Positions 43,914 through 53,406 of a DNA stretch of 64,000 nt are shown in pieces. The position numbers and the translations under genes were made by a program. How positions within the stretch are numbered: the stretch's first letter is position 1; each line of letters opens with the position of its first letter. This DNA comes from Limibacter armeniacum (lineage in GTDB: Bacteria > Bacteroidota > Bacteroidia > Cytophagales > Flammeovirgaceae): the NCBI RefSeq assembly GCF_036880985.1, contig NZ_JBAJNO010000009.1, positions 2,108,001-2,172,000 of the forward strand. The letters are read 5' to 3'. The notes below the pieces were generated by a model. It ran no database searches. It worked only from the letters and a program-made list of their open reading frames with translations, and was not told the origin of the DNA.

Positions 43914-45734
43914 TCATTTTACTTCTAAAAGCATGATAATCTTCATGTTATTTAATTTTATCCTCTCTTTATCCAATTCTCCATCCATATATTGAAAACA
44001 GACTTGTACTTTACCGTTCCTGTTTTGTGCTTTTACCTTTAACTCACTCTGTGACAAGAATATACCATCCCTACCGGTCGGATTATTTTCAACCAGTTTT
44101 TCAACAAATCCCTTCAACGGGACTGTATGAATATTTTGCCTGTTTCGAAGAACCTTTAAAGTAGAAGTGTTGCGATCAAAGGTAATGGATAACTTACTCC
44201 CATCAGTTAGGAGGTAATCTGAAATATCCTCATGATCTCTTCCTGCAAATTCACATTCCAATACATAATCATACCCTTTCACATCATATGCACTATTCTC
44301 AGACCTGTTTAGCTGAATTGAAAACATTTTCTGGGATACATTTTCCCACTTTCTGACAAATTCGGTTCCAAATGCCGCATGCATTATTGCCTCAGGGTAT
44401 TGTCGCCTGTTTTCGTCTTTTAAAAGCGAATCCAAGGAAATAGGCACCAAAGGTTGTAATGTCCTGTATCCATGTACCCTCACAAGATAGCTTACTATAG
44501 AGCTGACTTCTTTCTTACCCTCAAAAGATAATTTATCATCTGATGGTTTCAGTTTTCCATCTTCCAATAGTGCATACTCTTGGAGTATTTTCTCTAACCT
44601 GTTCAATTGACTTTTTCTTGACACATTAAAAGCACTCCAAGGACCAAAAGCTGTGACCAATGAAATAATACCCAAGGTCAGCGGAAAAACCTTGATGTTT
44701 TGCCGCCGGTTAAGCAACATATAAATGGTGACTCCAATAAGCCACAGTGCTATAGCCAACAGAAAATAACGTAACTCAGTAAACCCATAGTCCGAAATCC
44801 GTCTCCAAGAAGCCACTACCAACAGGGCTGTCAGAGGTAATAGTAGCCAATAAAACAACCTTGAAAAGTGATACAGCCATTGATTCTCCTGCTGCTGCCG
44901 AACAGGGTATAGTAACAAGCTTGAGAGAATTCCCAGCAATGATAAAAACAGGATCAGCCATGAAACCATTCCTCTAGGCCAGTCCCATGTCAAACCGATC
45001 TTTATCATATAGAGGTATAGAATTACCAGATAAATGCTGACCAATGGTACCAATACATACTGCGTAAAGGCTTTCAACTCCGTTGGATACTGTTGTTCCT
45101 CCTCCAATGAATCTATATCATCAGGTACTCCTGCCAAAAAAAACCATGTATTGAAAAGTCCCAACAAAATGACTAACAGCTCCGCAAACAAGTCCTCATT
45201 GACCTCTACTCCCAATAGCTTATCCAATGCCAGCAGAGCAATGGACAGTCCTGTAAAAAGCATGATTGCATAAGCAAATGCTCCAAAAAAACGTAGAAAA
45301 AGCTGTGTATTGTACTCCCAAAAAGCCCTATAGTTTCCCCTACTTAAAAAAGGCGCTACTGACACAAAGCAATGTACTGTAAGCATCATAATAGCTGCTC
45401 TCGAAAAATGGATATTGGTCATTTCCTCCGGTAGAGTCGCATAATAAGCCAACAGAAAAAACAGCCCACAAAGCATTGAAACTACTTTCAATGTTGGCGA
45501 CAGTTTAAACTTTTCACCAAGGAGATCAATTCCCAAGAAAAGTGGTATCCCCAACAGACTGACATGAATGATGCGAAAGTAAGGCTCCAAGTGTTGAATC
45601 GCTTCTTCCCGCTCAATGAGATAGACTGATATAACTGTCGCTACTGCTGCAGAAAGCATGGAGAGAGGGAAACGCTTTAGTGTTCGAGTACTGTCGTGCA
45701 GTACCTGTTGTGCATTAGGGAGAGATAGTTTCAT
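43914..45734 (-). CDS. DUF4153 family multi-pass membrane protein
   Basis: Integral membrane protein with about 11-12 hydrophobic helices in the first 390 residues and a soluble C-terminal part of about 210 residues. The pattern of helices and the phrase HFSRLFYWLLLPLTALLVVA resemble DUF4153 proteins, whose function is not known. The C-terminal region (from about residue 395) includes KPSDDKLSFEGKKEVSSIVS and probably faces one side of the membrane. It is a single gene. A TAGTTTTG -7 element lies at 45770-45777, with no -33 TTG at normal spacing. Confidence 0.82.
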   Translation of the reverse strand: MKLSLPNAQQVLHDSTRTLKRFPLSMLSAAVATVISVYLIEREEAIQHLEPYFRIIHVSLLGIPLFLGIDLLGEKFKLSPTLKVVSMLCGLFFLLAYYATLPEEMTNIHFSRAAIMMLTVHCFVSVAPFLSRGNYRAFWEYNTQLFLRFFGAFAYAIMLFTGLSIALLALDKLLGVEVNEDLFAELLVILLGLFNTWFFLAGVPDDIDSLEEEQQYPTELKAFTQYVLVPLVSIYLVILYLYMIKIGLTWDWPRGMVSWLILFLSLLGILSSLLLYPVRQQQENQWLYHFSRLFYWLLLPLTALLVVASWRRISDYGFTELRYFLLAIALWLIGVTIYMLLNRRQNIKVFPLTLGIISLVTAFGPWSAFNVSRKSQLNRLEKILQEYALLEDGKLKPSDDKLSFEGKKEVSSIVSYLVRVHGYRTLQPLVPISLDSLLKDENRRQYPEAIMHAAFGTEFVRKWENVSQKMFSIQLNRSENSAYDVKGYDYVLECEFAGRDHEDISDYLLTDGSKLSITFDRNTSTLKVLRNRQNIHTVPLKGFVEKLVENNPTGRDGIFLSQSELKVKAQNRNGKVQVCFQYMDGELDKERIKLNNMKIIMLLEVK

Positions 45735-45905
45735 TTCATTTGTACGTTCAGTGCTACTGCCTAAAGTTACAAAACTATCATGAGCTCTTTGAGATGTGGC
45801 TGAAACAAGAAAAGGATGCTACCTAAGCAGGTAACACCCTTCCAATATAACTCCCATATTAAAACTTATAGATTTGAGATTTTCTATCTCTCCTCTATGA
45901 TTCTC

Positions 45906-48251
45906 TTACATAAATCCACCACCGTTACCAGTGCTACGCTCCCTGTTCTTCATCTTCATCTTTCCGAATCTGTAGGTGAATGACATACGGTAAACTGGGT
46001 TTTCCCACAACGTTTCATTGTACTGTGTAAAGCCATCGTAGTAAATTTCTGTACGTTCACCATTGAATGCCAAATGGTTAGCACTCAATGTAAGGTCTGC
46101 TTTCTTGTTAAACAGTTTCTTCGTAACGCTTGCTTCCAGATTGTATGCTGCCAAATTGATATCCTGCGCACCATACTGCTTACCACTGTAGTTACCATTG
46201 ACTGTCAAAGTCAGTTCCTTAGGTAAAGTGAAGGTCGTATTAAGCTTACCATTCCAGTTGAAAAGTGTTCTGTTCGGTAATGGGAACTGATCCTCATCAA
46301 TATCAAAGTGGAAAAGGTCAATTCCTCCGTTTACTTTCCACCAGTCTGTAATGGTTACATCACTTGAAAGCGAGATACCATAGTTGGTTGTTTTTCCAAT
46401 ATTCTGGAACTGTGATATGTTGACATTTCTATCTTCATCAAACGTAGTAATCTGACGAATCACGTCATTACTCAACCTTGTATAGATACTGGCATTCAAT
46501 GAGTAATTTTTGGCATTGTGGTTCAGACCCAACTCAATGGAATTGGTATAAGAAGGTTGTAGCCCTTGGTTACCAACTCGGATATTTTGAGGGTCTGTCT
46601 GCACTTCAATCGGCAAAATCCAATCGATTTCCGGTCTTCTTACTCTTCGGCTGTAGCTTAGGCTCAGGCTATTCATCTCTCCCAATTTCTTTTGCAGGTG
46701 CAGTGTCGGGAAGAGACTAGAGTAATCAATCAGTGTGCTGTCACTAGACATATTGGCATGCTCCGCACGTAAGCCCAACTTCATTTCAATACCTTTCAGT
46801 TCTGTTGAAAGTGTCATGTAGCCAGCATGCAATTGTGACTGGAATGGAAAAATTAAAGATGTCTGTGTCTCGTTCAAGCTCAACACATTTTCTGATGAGG
46901 CATCAATAATTTCGCCTTTATAACCTGCTTCCAGTTTCAGTTTTTCTGTCAGTTCATGAGTGAAATTCACCTCACCCACATACACATTCCAAGCTGCTTT
47001 CATCGTATTACCCGATGTATAAGACTGCTCAGCTGTCTCACCGTTTACTTCACTGTTGGAGTAGAACTCATTGGCGCCGTCATTGGCATAGAAATCCAGT
47101 TCCAAGCTACCTTTTTTCAAATCCTGACGGTAGTTGATATCCATACCAATGTTACGTCCATCTGAAGCTAACCTACCAATACCATTCTGACTGAAGAGGT
47201 ACTCTCCCTGATCATTACGGTAGTCGTAACCAAAGAAGTTTTGCTGCTTGTAATTCCACTTGTTACCGTTGATAAAAGCTGAAAGCACTTTTGTAGAATC
47301 TATATAGTAGTCCGCATTAAGCTTGAAGTAGCCAAAATTTGGATTGGAAATCTCGTTGTACTGTTGGTCAAGTTTTTCTCCCGAATTCAAGTAGCTTCTG
47401 GTAAAGTTACCCTTGTTATAGTACCTGTCGTTACGGTAAGCTCCTGAAAGCCCTACATTCAACTTACCCTTCTTTACATTCAGGTTACCATTTACATTGT
47501 ATTTATCTCTTACACCTGCGCCTACATTGACAGAACCATTCATTCCTTCCATCTTGTTCTTCTTGGTCACGATGTTGATGATACCTGAAAGTCCATCAGG
47601 ATCATACTTGGCAGAAGGGTTGGTAATTACTTCTACATTTTCTACGGCATCTGGTGGCAATGACTGAAGAACATCTGCCACATTCCCTTGTGTTGGCTTT
47701 CCGTCAATCAGTACACGAACGTTGCGGTCTCCTCTCAAGCTAATATTACCTGAAGCATCCACGTTAATTTCTGGCACTTTACCCAAGGCATCTGAAACGG
47801 AAGTACTGCCTTTCACCAGCTCTTCACTCATATTCACGATCTTCTTGCCTAGCTTGTACTCAACGTTCACCTTTTCTCCCTGAACGGTTACTTCGTCCAA
47901 GACTTTATCAGAAAGTGATAGTGTTATATTCTCAAGTTTGAGGGTGTGGTTTTCAGAAGTGAAAGAAACAGCTTTACTGAATTCCTGATAACCAATAAAC
48001 TTAACCACCAAGTTGTAATCACCTAATGGAATCTTACTGATTTCAAAAGTACCATCATCTTTGGTCAAGGCACCTGTTACAGACTTACCTTCCTGCATCA
48101 AAGCTACAGTCGCATATCCTACAGGTGTACTGCTACCTTGCTCTACCACATTTCCTGATACAGTACCGAATTTTTTTGCATTGTTAGGGTCACCGTTGGC
48201 AATAGCATTCAGTGTAAAAAACAATAGAAGAATTGGTAATAATTTTTTCAT
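45906..48251 (-). CDS. TonB-dependent receptor-like outer-membrane beta-barrel protein
   Basis: Signal peptide (to about residue 19), then a carboxypeptidase-regulatory-like domain (about 28-118; GTVSGNVVEQGSSTPVGYAT), a plug-like domain (about 125-235; SLRGDRNVRVLIDGKPTQGN, SAKYDPDGLSGIINIVTKK) and a large C-terminal barrel ending YRMSFTYRFGK with a short Gly-rich tail. At 781 residues it matches the 'outer membrane beta-barrel protein' group (OMP_b-brl_3) of Bacteroidota rather than SusC; no SusD partner is adjacent. The 5' leader can form a hairpin TTCCTGT/ACAGGAA near 48310-48333. Ligand unknown. Confidence 0.92.
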   Translation of the reverse strand: MKKLLPILLLFFTLNAIANGDPNNAKKFGTVSGNVVEQGSSTPVGYATVALMQEGKSVTGALTKDDGTFEISKIPLGDYNLVVKFIGYQEFSKAVSFTSENHTLKLENITLSLSDKVLDEVTVQGEKVNVEYKLGKKIVNMSEELVKGSTSVSDALGKVPEINVDASGNISLRGDRNVRVLIDGKPTQGNVADVLQSLPPDAVENVEVITNPSAKYDPDGLSGIINIVTKKNKMEGMNGSVNVGAGVRDKYNVNGNLNVKKGKLNVGLSGAYRNDRYYNKGNFTRSYLNSGEKLDQQYNEISNPNFGYFKLNADYYIDSTKVLSAFINGNKWNYKQQNFFGYDYRNDQGEYLFSQNGIGRLASDGRNIGMDINYRQDLKKGSLELDFYANDGANEFYSNSEVNGETAEQSYTSGNTMKAAWNVYVGEVNFTHELTEKLKLEAGYKGEIIDASSENVLSLNETQTSLIFPFQSQLHAGYMTLSTELKGIEMKLGLRAEHANMSSDSTLIDYSSLFPTLHLQKKLGEMNSLSLSYSRRVRRPEIDWILPIEVQTDPQNIRVGNQGLQPSYTNSIELGLNHNAKNYSLNASIYTRLSNDVIRQITTFDEDRNVNISQFQNIGKTTNYGISLSSDVTITDWWKVNGGIDLFHFDIDEDQFPLPNRTLFNWNGKLNTTFTLPKELTLTVNGNYSGKQYGAQDINLAAYNLEASVTKKLFNKKADLTLSANHLAFNGERTEIYYDGFTQYNETLWENPVYRMSFTYRFGKMKMKNRERSTGNGGGFM

Positions 48252-48525
48252 TGGAGTTTTATAAAAATTAAAATGACACTAGAATAATGATCTGTTAGTT
48301 AAATGTCATTTCCTGTGCAATTCTGTACAGGAAGGATTATTTAATTAATTTGACACTACTACTTTATTCCAACGACATACCAATTCTCATAAAAACCTGA
48401 ATAACAATTAGTTGAATGTTAAAAATTTATAATCAACTACTAAAAAATCTGTTCATTTTGATAAAAACTGTACGCTTGTGAACACTAAAATATCAAGCTA
48501 ACTGCTTCTCCAAGCAATGCTGAGC

Positions 48526-48830
48526 TTTACCCGAAACGTCTTTTGGGGTAAACCTCAAAGTCATGATGATGGATAGCATACTATTTACCTGATAAAGGTG
48601 TCCGATTCCGAAATCCTCCATTATTGATCAGGTATTTCTGAAAAAATATCAACTCCTGTATTCCTTCCAAGACCACTACCATTCAAAAAAATAATATCCT
48701 TTTATCAGACCGTACTTCTATTACGGTCTGCCATGGTTTATTTGCTTTAGGACGATTACAAAGTTGGCAGACTTGTAACACGTTTTTTAGTTCAGTAAAA
48801 GCACTACCTATTGGGTGGTGCTTTTTTATT
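48526..48830 (+). ncRNA. Candidate structured RNA ending in an orphan terminator
   Basis: In order on the plus strand: TTTACCC/GGGTAAA (48526-48552), CAGACCGT-N9-ACGGTCTG (48706-48730), TTACAAAGT/ACTTGTAA with one bulge (48756-48778), and a terminator (48797-48826). There is no open reading frame of note upstream on this strand that would need this terminator. No clear promoter was found, so the 5' end is a guess and the element may be shorter (from about 48700). Confidence 0.25.
48797..48826 (+). terminator. Orphan rho-independent terminator
   Basis: AAAAGCACTACC and GGTGGTGCTTTT pair over 12 bp (one T-G wobble) with a 5-base loop and continue into a T6 run on the plus strand. No coding gene lies directly upstream on that strand; the flanking TonB-type gene runs the other way. 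Confidence 0.8.
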
Positions 48831-49310
48831 TGCCACGCTCCAAAACTTACCAAGTTCATTGCCTCACTTACAAAACCTCCAACTCATATTGTTAAAAACA
48901 GATTGACTGAAATAAAATTTCACAAAAAAGCCTTGATATGTTATATAATTCGACATAAATTTAAAACGAAGAAATTTTAATCACTTAGTCCATATTACAA
49001 CAGTATGCTAGATTTTATTTTCCATATGCCTACTTCCAAGCGGAAATCGGATGCCATCCAAGGCAAGAAAATAAGTCTGCGCAACTTGCAGCCTATTTTT
49101 GACTGTTGATTTTTTTCCTCTCTCTCAATAAATCCCAATTGACCTTTTCTTCTTGATTATTCAGAAGTGCTTTTCGCATTGAGTAGTGCTATCCTTTTGT
49201 ATATGCCTCTGTCAATGTGAATAGACTATTTCTCTCTGTGTATATCAAACCTTAAGTATAGGTACACTTTGCTGTACCCTTTATTCTTCATTTAATAATT
49301 TCGCTTTACA

Positions 49311-50375
49311 ATGAAACTGAACAAACTCTGTTTATGGAGTGCCACTATTGCCATGGCATTCCTGATGGGCTGTGATGCTACGCCCGAAGAAACCTCAACA
49401 GAAGATTCCAACAACCGCAAAGGTAGTGGTAGAGGACCTACTGTCTATACCACTGGTAACAGCTCTGATATTGTCACTACTCCATCTGCTGGTATTGCCT
49501 TAATGGGAGGTGCTGACTCGTATACTACTGCTGAAGATGCCGCATTTGACTTCCTAACACAAAAGGCCAATGGTGGTGACTTTGTTGTTCTCCGCTCTTC
49601 TAGCTCTGATGGGTACAACAATTATATTTATAGTGATGTCGGAGGCGTAAACTCCGTGAGAACTATTGTGGTAGACTCCCGCTCTGACGCTGACCATACC
49701 ACTACTATAGACCTCGTAAACAAGGCTGAAGGGATCTTTATCGCTGGTGGTGACCAAGATGACTATGTCAGCTTCTGGAAAGATTCACAACTTGAAACAG
49801 CCATCAACAATGCAGTAACGCAACGTAATGTACCCATTGGTGGATCTAGTGCTGGATTAGCGGTATTAGGAGCTTACTATTATGCAGCATCCAACGGAAC
49901 TGTTTACTCTGATGAAGCATTAGATGATCCATATAATAATTATATGGCTGGATTGGGAGACGGCTTTCTGGCTGTGCCATATATGACAGGGGTGGTAACA
50001 GACTCTCACTACAATGAGCGAGACAGACAAGGAAGGCATTTTACGTTTATGGCTCGCTTCTTTAAGGATTTTGGCGCCAGTGGCGTCAAAGGTGTAGGTG
50101 TTGATGAAGCAACTGCCGTATTGGTGGAGAGCAATGGCAGTGCAAAAGTCTATGGCAGCGGTAAGGCATACTTCCTGAAAAGTAATGGTCAAGGTCCAGA
50201 AACCTGTACCTCCAATACGCCTTTAAGTTGGAATAGAAATGGCAATGCTGTGAGTGCCTACATTATTTCGGGTACAAGCAATGGGAATGGTAATTTCAGC
50301 TTTACTACTTGGTCTGGTTCAGGTGGTGTCTCCGAAAGCTGGAGTGCCAATAGTGGAAATTTCAGTAGAAATTAA
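49311..50375 (+). CDS. Cyanophycinase-like peptidase S51 lipoprotein
   Basis: Serine exopeptidase of family S51 that releases beta-Asp-Arg dipeptides from cyanophycin. A lipoprotein signal (LMGC, Cys21) and a Thr/Ser/Asn-rich spacer indicate an envelope or surface location, so it acts on external polymer, not a cell store. Motifs: GIALMGGADSYTTAEDAAF near residue 63, the catalytic Ser in PIGGSSAGLAVLGAYY, DSHYNERDRQGRHF (cyanophycinases have D-x-HF-x-x-R-x-R-x-GR) and GVGVDEATAVLVE. The 354-residue length is in range, with about 80 extra Ser/Gly/Asn-rich residues at the end. It stands alone, with no cyanophycin synthetase gene nearby. Confidence 0.9.
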   Translation: MKLNKLCLWSATIAMAFLMGCDATPEETSTEDSNNRKGSGRGPTVYTTGNSSDIVTTPSAGIALMGGADSYTTAEDAAFDFLTQKANGGDFVVLRSSSSDGYNNYIYSDVGGVNSVRTIVVDSRSDADHTTTIDLVNKAEGIFIAGGDQDDYVSFWKDSQLETAINNAVTQRNVPIGGSSAGLAVLGAYYYAASNGTVYSDEALDDPYNNYMAGLGDGFLAVPYMTGVVTDSHYNERDRQGRHFTFMARFFKDFGASGVKGVGVDEATAVLVESNGSAKVYGSGKAYFLKSNGQGPETCTSNTPLSWNRNGNAVSAYIISGTSNGNGNFSFTTWSGSGGVSESWSANSGNFSRN

Positions 50376-50377
50376 AA

Positions 50378-50415
50378 AAGGGAAGGCCTCCAAGCAAACA
50401 AATGCTCGGGGGCCT
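50378..50415 (-). terminator. Terminator between cyanophycinase and TolC genes
   Basis: AGGCCTCC/GGGGGCCT with an inner AGCA/TGCT stem (50384-50415). On the minus strand the stem is followed after a few bases by TTTTTT, so it mainly ends the efflux operon, but it may work both ways. Confidence 0.7.
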
Positions 50416-50452
50416 AATTTACTATATCACATCACACGTAAGTTCTAAGTTC

Positions 50453-51757
50453 TTATCCTTCTTGCCAGAAGTGCTCACTTTGCAGACGAAGTGCTTCCAA
50501 TTGTGCATTGCTCAATTGGTATCGGTTATGCAACTGTGTCAGACGTGCCTGCAACAATGCATTATTGGCATTCTGAAGATCTACATAAGTAATCACCCCG
50601 TGCTTGTATTGCGCTTTAGCTATTTCCAAGGCACGTTCAGCTTGCTGAATTAGCGTCTGAGATGAATTCAGCTTCTCTTGATTGGTTTCAATATCAGCCA
50701 AAACCTGACGCCATTCCTTATGCAGGCTACTTTCTGTATTTTCTGTTGACAGTTTTGCGATATCCAGTTTCTTTCTGGCCATCTCCTGCTGACGGTTCAG
50801 CTTTTTGCCATGATAAATAGGCACAGAAAGCGTGATACCTGCACTGTAATTGAACTTGGTTTCATCCAATAACGGAAGGTAACCATTCTTGAAACCAGCT
50901 GCTGCATCTACATAAAGTGATGGCATATGGCTAGCTTCCGCTGTATGCAATTCGGTTGAAGCGATTTCCTCTTCCGTTTTTGCCAGCTTAACTGCCGTAT
51001 TGCTTTCAAAACTCTCTTCCATTGACTTAGACGCCAACAGCTCTGTAGTCCAATTCAGGGCACTTTCATCTTTCGAGATATTGATAGGATCGGTACCTGT
51101 CAGGTAAGCAATCGATGCCAATAACTTCTCCTCTGCGTTCTGGAAATCTTTGCGCTGGTTACGGCTGTTTTCAAGCTGAACCTGAACATTCAATAAATCC
51201 AGATCCAATGCATCCCCGTTCTTGATACGGCTCTGCACTAGTTTTTCAGTCTCTTCCAATACCTGAATATTGGCATTTTGTACTTCAATACTTTTCTCTA
51301 CAAAAGCAAGGTTCAAGTACAAGCGAGAAATCTCATATGCCAACTGTTCCTTTACCTCTTCTGTCTGAAGTGCTGATTGTTCAACAGAAGTCTGTGCTTT
51401 CTTTACTTCACTTTCTGTGCGTCCAAAGTCTGTAATCAGCTGCCTAGCCTGTACCGCTACACTATAGTTGTGATTTGGAAAAGGTTGGAAAGCTAGATCC
51501 GAACCTGGAAATTGAATAGAAGGTGCCGGATACAGGTAATGGTAATTAGCCGTACCACTTACTGTTGGCAACAGGTTGCCTTTTTGATACTGCACATAAT
51601 CCTCTGCCAATTGCTGCTGCAACTTGGCTGAGCGAATATTGGGAAAGTTTTCAAAGGATGCCTGAATCCATTGATCCAAATGGCTAGGCACCTTTTCCTG
51701 CGCCACTACACCTGTTCCCATCGCAAGCAAGGCGGCAATTGTTATTATTTTCTTCAT
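50453..51757 (-). CDS. TolC family outer-membrane channel of the MFS efflux operon
   Basis: Outer-membrane channel partner of the EmrAB-like pump. A signal peptide (to about residue 19, GVVAQ) precedes the OEP helices. Marks include the repeated AxxxPxxxxSA-like region QKGNLLPTVSGTANYHYLYP and EASHMPSLYVDAAAGFKNGY, and the helical end AQYKHGVITYVDLQNANNAL. At 434 residues it is normal. It is the third gene of an operon with the MFS pump (63 bases upstream) and the HlyD-type adaptor, and ends in the hairpin at 50384-50415. Confidence 0.93.
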   Translation of the reverse strand: MKKIITIAALLAMGTGVVAQEKVPSHLDQWIQASFENFPNIRSAKLQQQLAEDYVQYQKGNLLPTVSGTANYHYLYPAPSIQFPGSDLAFQPFPNHNYSVAVQARQLITDFGRTESEVKKAQTSVEQSALQTEEVKEQLAYEISRLYLNLAFVEKSIEVQNANIQVLEETEKLVQSRIKNGDALDLDLLNVQVQLENSRNQRKDFQNAEEKLLASIAYLTGTDPINISKDESALNWTTELLASKSMEESFESNTAVKLAKTEEEIASTELHTAEASHMPSLYVDAAAGFKNGYLPLLDETKFNYSAGITLSVPIYHGKKLNRQQEMARKKLDIAKLSTENTESSLHKEWRQVLADIETNQEKLNSSQTLIQQAERALEIAKAQYKHGVITYVDLQNANNALLQARLTQLHNRYQLSNAQLEALRLQSEHFWQEG

Positions 51758-51820
51758 AAGAATGAATGCTTTATATCTTGACGCTAGTCAAAAGAATCAA
51801 TCTGTTAGTCATACAGGCCA

Positions 51821-53383
51821 TCAATGCCCTGCATCGTCTATCTTGGCTGTTACCTTCACGGGCTTTACAAAAAGCAGTAGCGGAAGAATACAAACGAAGA
51901 ATGCCCCAACCAACCTGAAAGACTCCAGATAGGTTAGTAAGTATGCCTGCTTGTCTACCATTTTCTCCAGCATACCATAAGCAGCATGCTGTGCATCTGC
52001 CAAGCTCATCCCCTTTGCCACAAACCCTGAAATAAATGCATTGAGACGATCAAGTACATCCGGACTGTCAGGAGTTACATAGGAAATCAAATGACCTCGG
52101 TTGGCTGCAAACGTTCTTGCCAGATAGGTGTTCATCATGGCGATACCAAACGCTCCTCCCAACTGGCGCATCATATTATTGATGGCAATACCCTGAGGCA
52201 TTTTTTCTGATGAAAGCCCCGAAACTGCCTGATTGGAAAGTGGTACACTCAATGATGACATGGCTACACCCCGTAACATAAGTGGCATAAAGAAGAAGGC
52301 AAAACCTGCTTCAGGGCTTGCTCCTGACATCCAGAAGCAAAATACGGCAAACATCGAAAACCCGATCATAATCAAGTACTTCGGCGCAACCCCTCGCTGT
52401 AAAGACTTACCCACAAAAGGCATCAGCACAGCTGAAAGTAAGGCTCCTGGGAACAAACTGACCCCTGTCAAAGTAGGTGTATACCCCATAAACTGTTGCA
52501 TCCATACTGGATACACATACATGGAGCAGTAAATACCAAAACCCATTATAAAGGTAAATATGGTCGTCACTGCCAAAGTACCATTCTGCAATACCCGCAG
52601 GTTGATGGCAGGATGTTCTGTGTGCAGCTCATGCCAGATAAACCACACAAATGCTATAACTGTAACTACCGTCAACACTATAATGTGCTTGGCTTCAAAC
52701 CAGTCTTCAGCCTGCCCTCTTTCCAAGATATATTGAAGTGCTCCTACCCATATTGACAACAGTACAATACCAAGCGTATCGATATGAATTTTCTTTCGGT
52801 CAATATTGTGCTCCTCCGGCTTCTTCTCAATGAAAGTGAATACCAAGAAAGCCGCTATCAAACCAATTGGTACGTTGATATCAAAAATGAGTGACCAATG
52901 GAAGTTATCCACTATGTAACCTCCAAGGGTAGGTCCGACTGTAGGACCAATAATTACCCCCATACCAAAAATGGCAGCGGCAATTGGACGGTCCTTTATG
53001 TCAAAAGCGTCAAAAAGTATAGACTGTGAAGTAGACAATAATGCGCCACCTCCTATACCTTGTATAAATCGGAAGAATACCAGCTCCTCCAAACTCGTCG
53101 AATTTCCACACAGAAAAGAGGAAAGTGTAAACAGGAGAATGGAAGCGAAATAGTAGTTTTTCCGACCAAAATACGAGCCCAAGAAGCCCGTCAATGGAAT
53201 GACAATTACGTTGGCGATCGCATAGGCGGTCACCACCCAGGAGGTATCCTCAATGGTCGCCCCCAGGTTACCACTGATCTGAGAGAGCGCCACGTTTACG
53301 ATAGTGGTGTCAATCAGCTCAAGGATCGTCGCTGAGATCGTAGTGATCACGATGATCCATTTGGTGAGTCCTTTTGCTGCCAT
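51821..53383 (-). CDS. DHA2 family (EmrB/QacA) MFS multidrug transporter
   Basis: Inner-membrane drug:proton antiporter with 14 predicted helices, 520 residues. It opens with the family phrase WIIVITTISATILELIDTTI, in which the Asp-Thr of motif D1 is clear, followed by ISGNLGATIEDTSWVVTAYA, the motif-A-like GSYFGRKNYY, and motif C in GMGVIIGPTVGPTLGGYIVD. It would form a tripartite pump with the HlyD-type adaptor (23 bases upstream) and TolC gene (63 bases downstream). The divergent MarR-type gene likely controls it. Confidence 0.95.
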   Translation of the reverse strand: MAAKGLTKWIIVITTISATILELIDTTIVNVALSQISGNLGATIEDTSWVVTAYAIANVIVIPLTGFLGSYFGRKNYYFASILLFTLSSFLCGNSTSLEELVFFRFIQGIGGGALLSTSQSILFDAFDIKDRPIAAAIFGMGVIIGPTVGPTLGGYIVDNFHWSLIFDINVPIGLIAAFLVFTFIEKKPEEHNIDRKKIHIDTLGIVLLSIWVGALQYILERGQAEDWFEAKHIIVLTVVTVIAFVWFIWHELHTEHPAINLRVLQNGTLAVTTIFTFIMGFGIYCSMYVYPVWMQQFMGYTPTLTGVSLFPGALLSAVLMPFVGKSLQRGVAPKYLIMIGFSMFAVFCFWMSGASPEAGFAFFFMPLMLRGVAMSSLSVPLSNQAVSGLSSEKMPQGIAINNMMRQLGGAFGIAMMNTYLARTFAANRGHLISYVTPDSPDVLDRLNAFISGFVAKGMSLADAQHAAYGMLEKMVDKQAYLLTYLESFRLVGAFFVCILPLLLFVKPVKVTAKIDDAGH

Positions 53384-53406
53384 AATATCAGTTCAGTATT
53401 TTTTTC

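Larger units (their letters stand above)
48252..49310. other. 1.06-kb non-coding region with several stem-loops
   Basis: No protein gene is recognised on either strand. Hairpins at 48310-48333, 48526-48552, 48706-48730, 48756-48778 and 48797-48826, and a dyad GGTACA-N6-TGTACC (49261-49278) 33 bases before the cyanophycinase start codon, are present. Between 48840 and 49260 nothing clear is seen. Confidence 0.6.

Noticed and set aside
48751-48800. tRNA-like stretch with an anticodon-loop-like CTTGTAA
   Set aside because: No acceptor stem, no matching D and T arms and no TTCRANY box at the right place; the bases are better paired as a simple hairpin.
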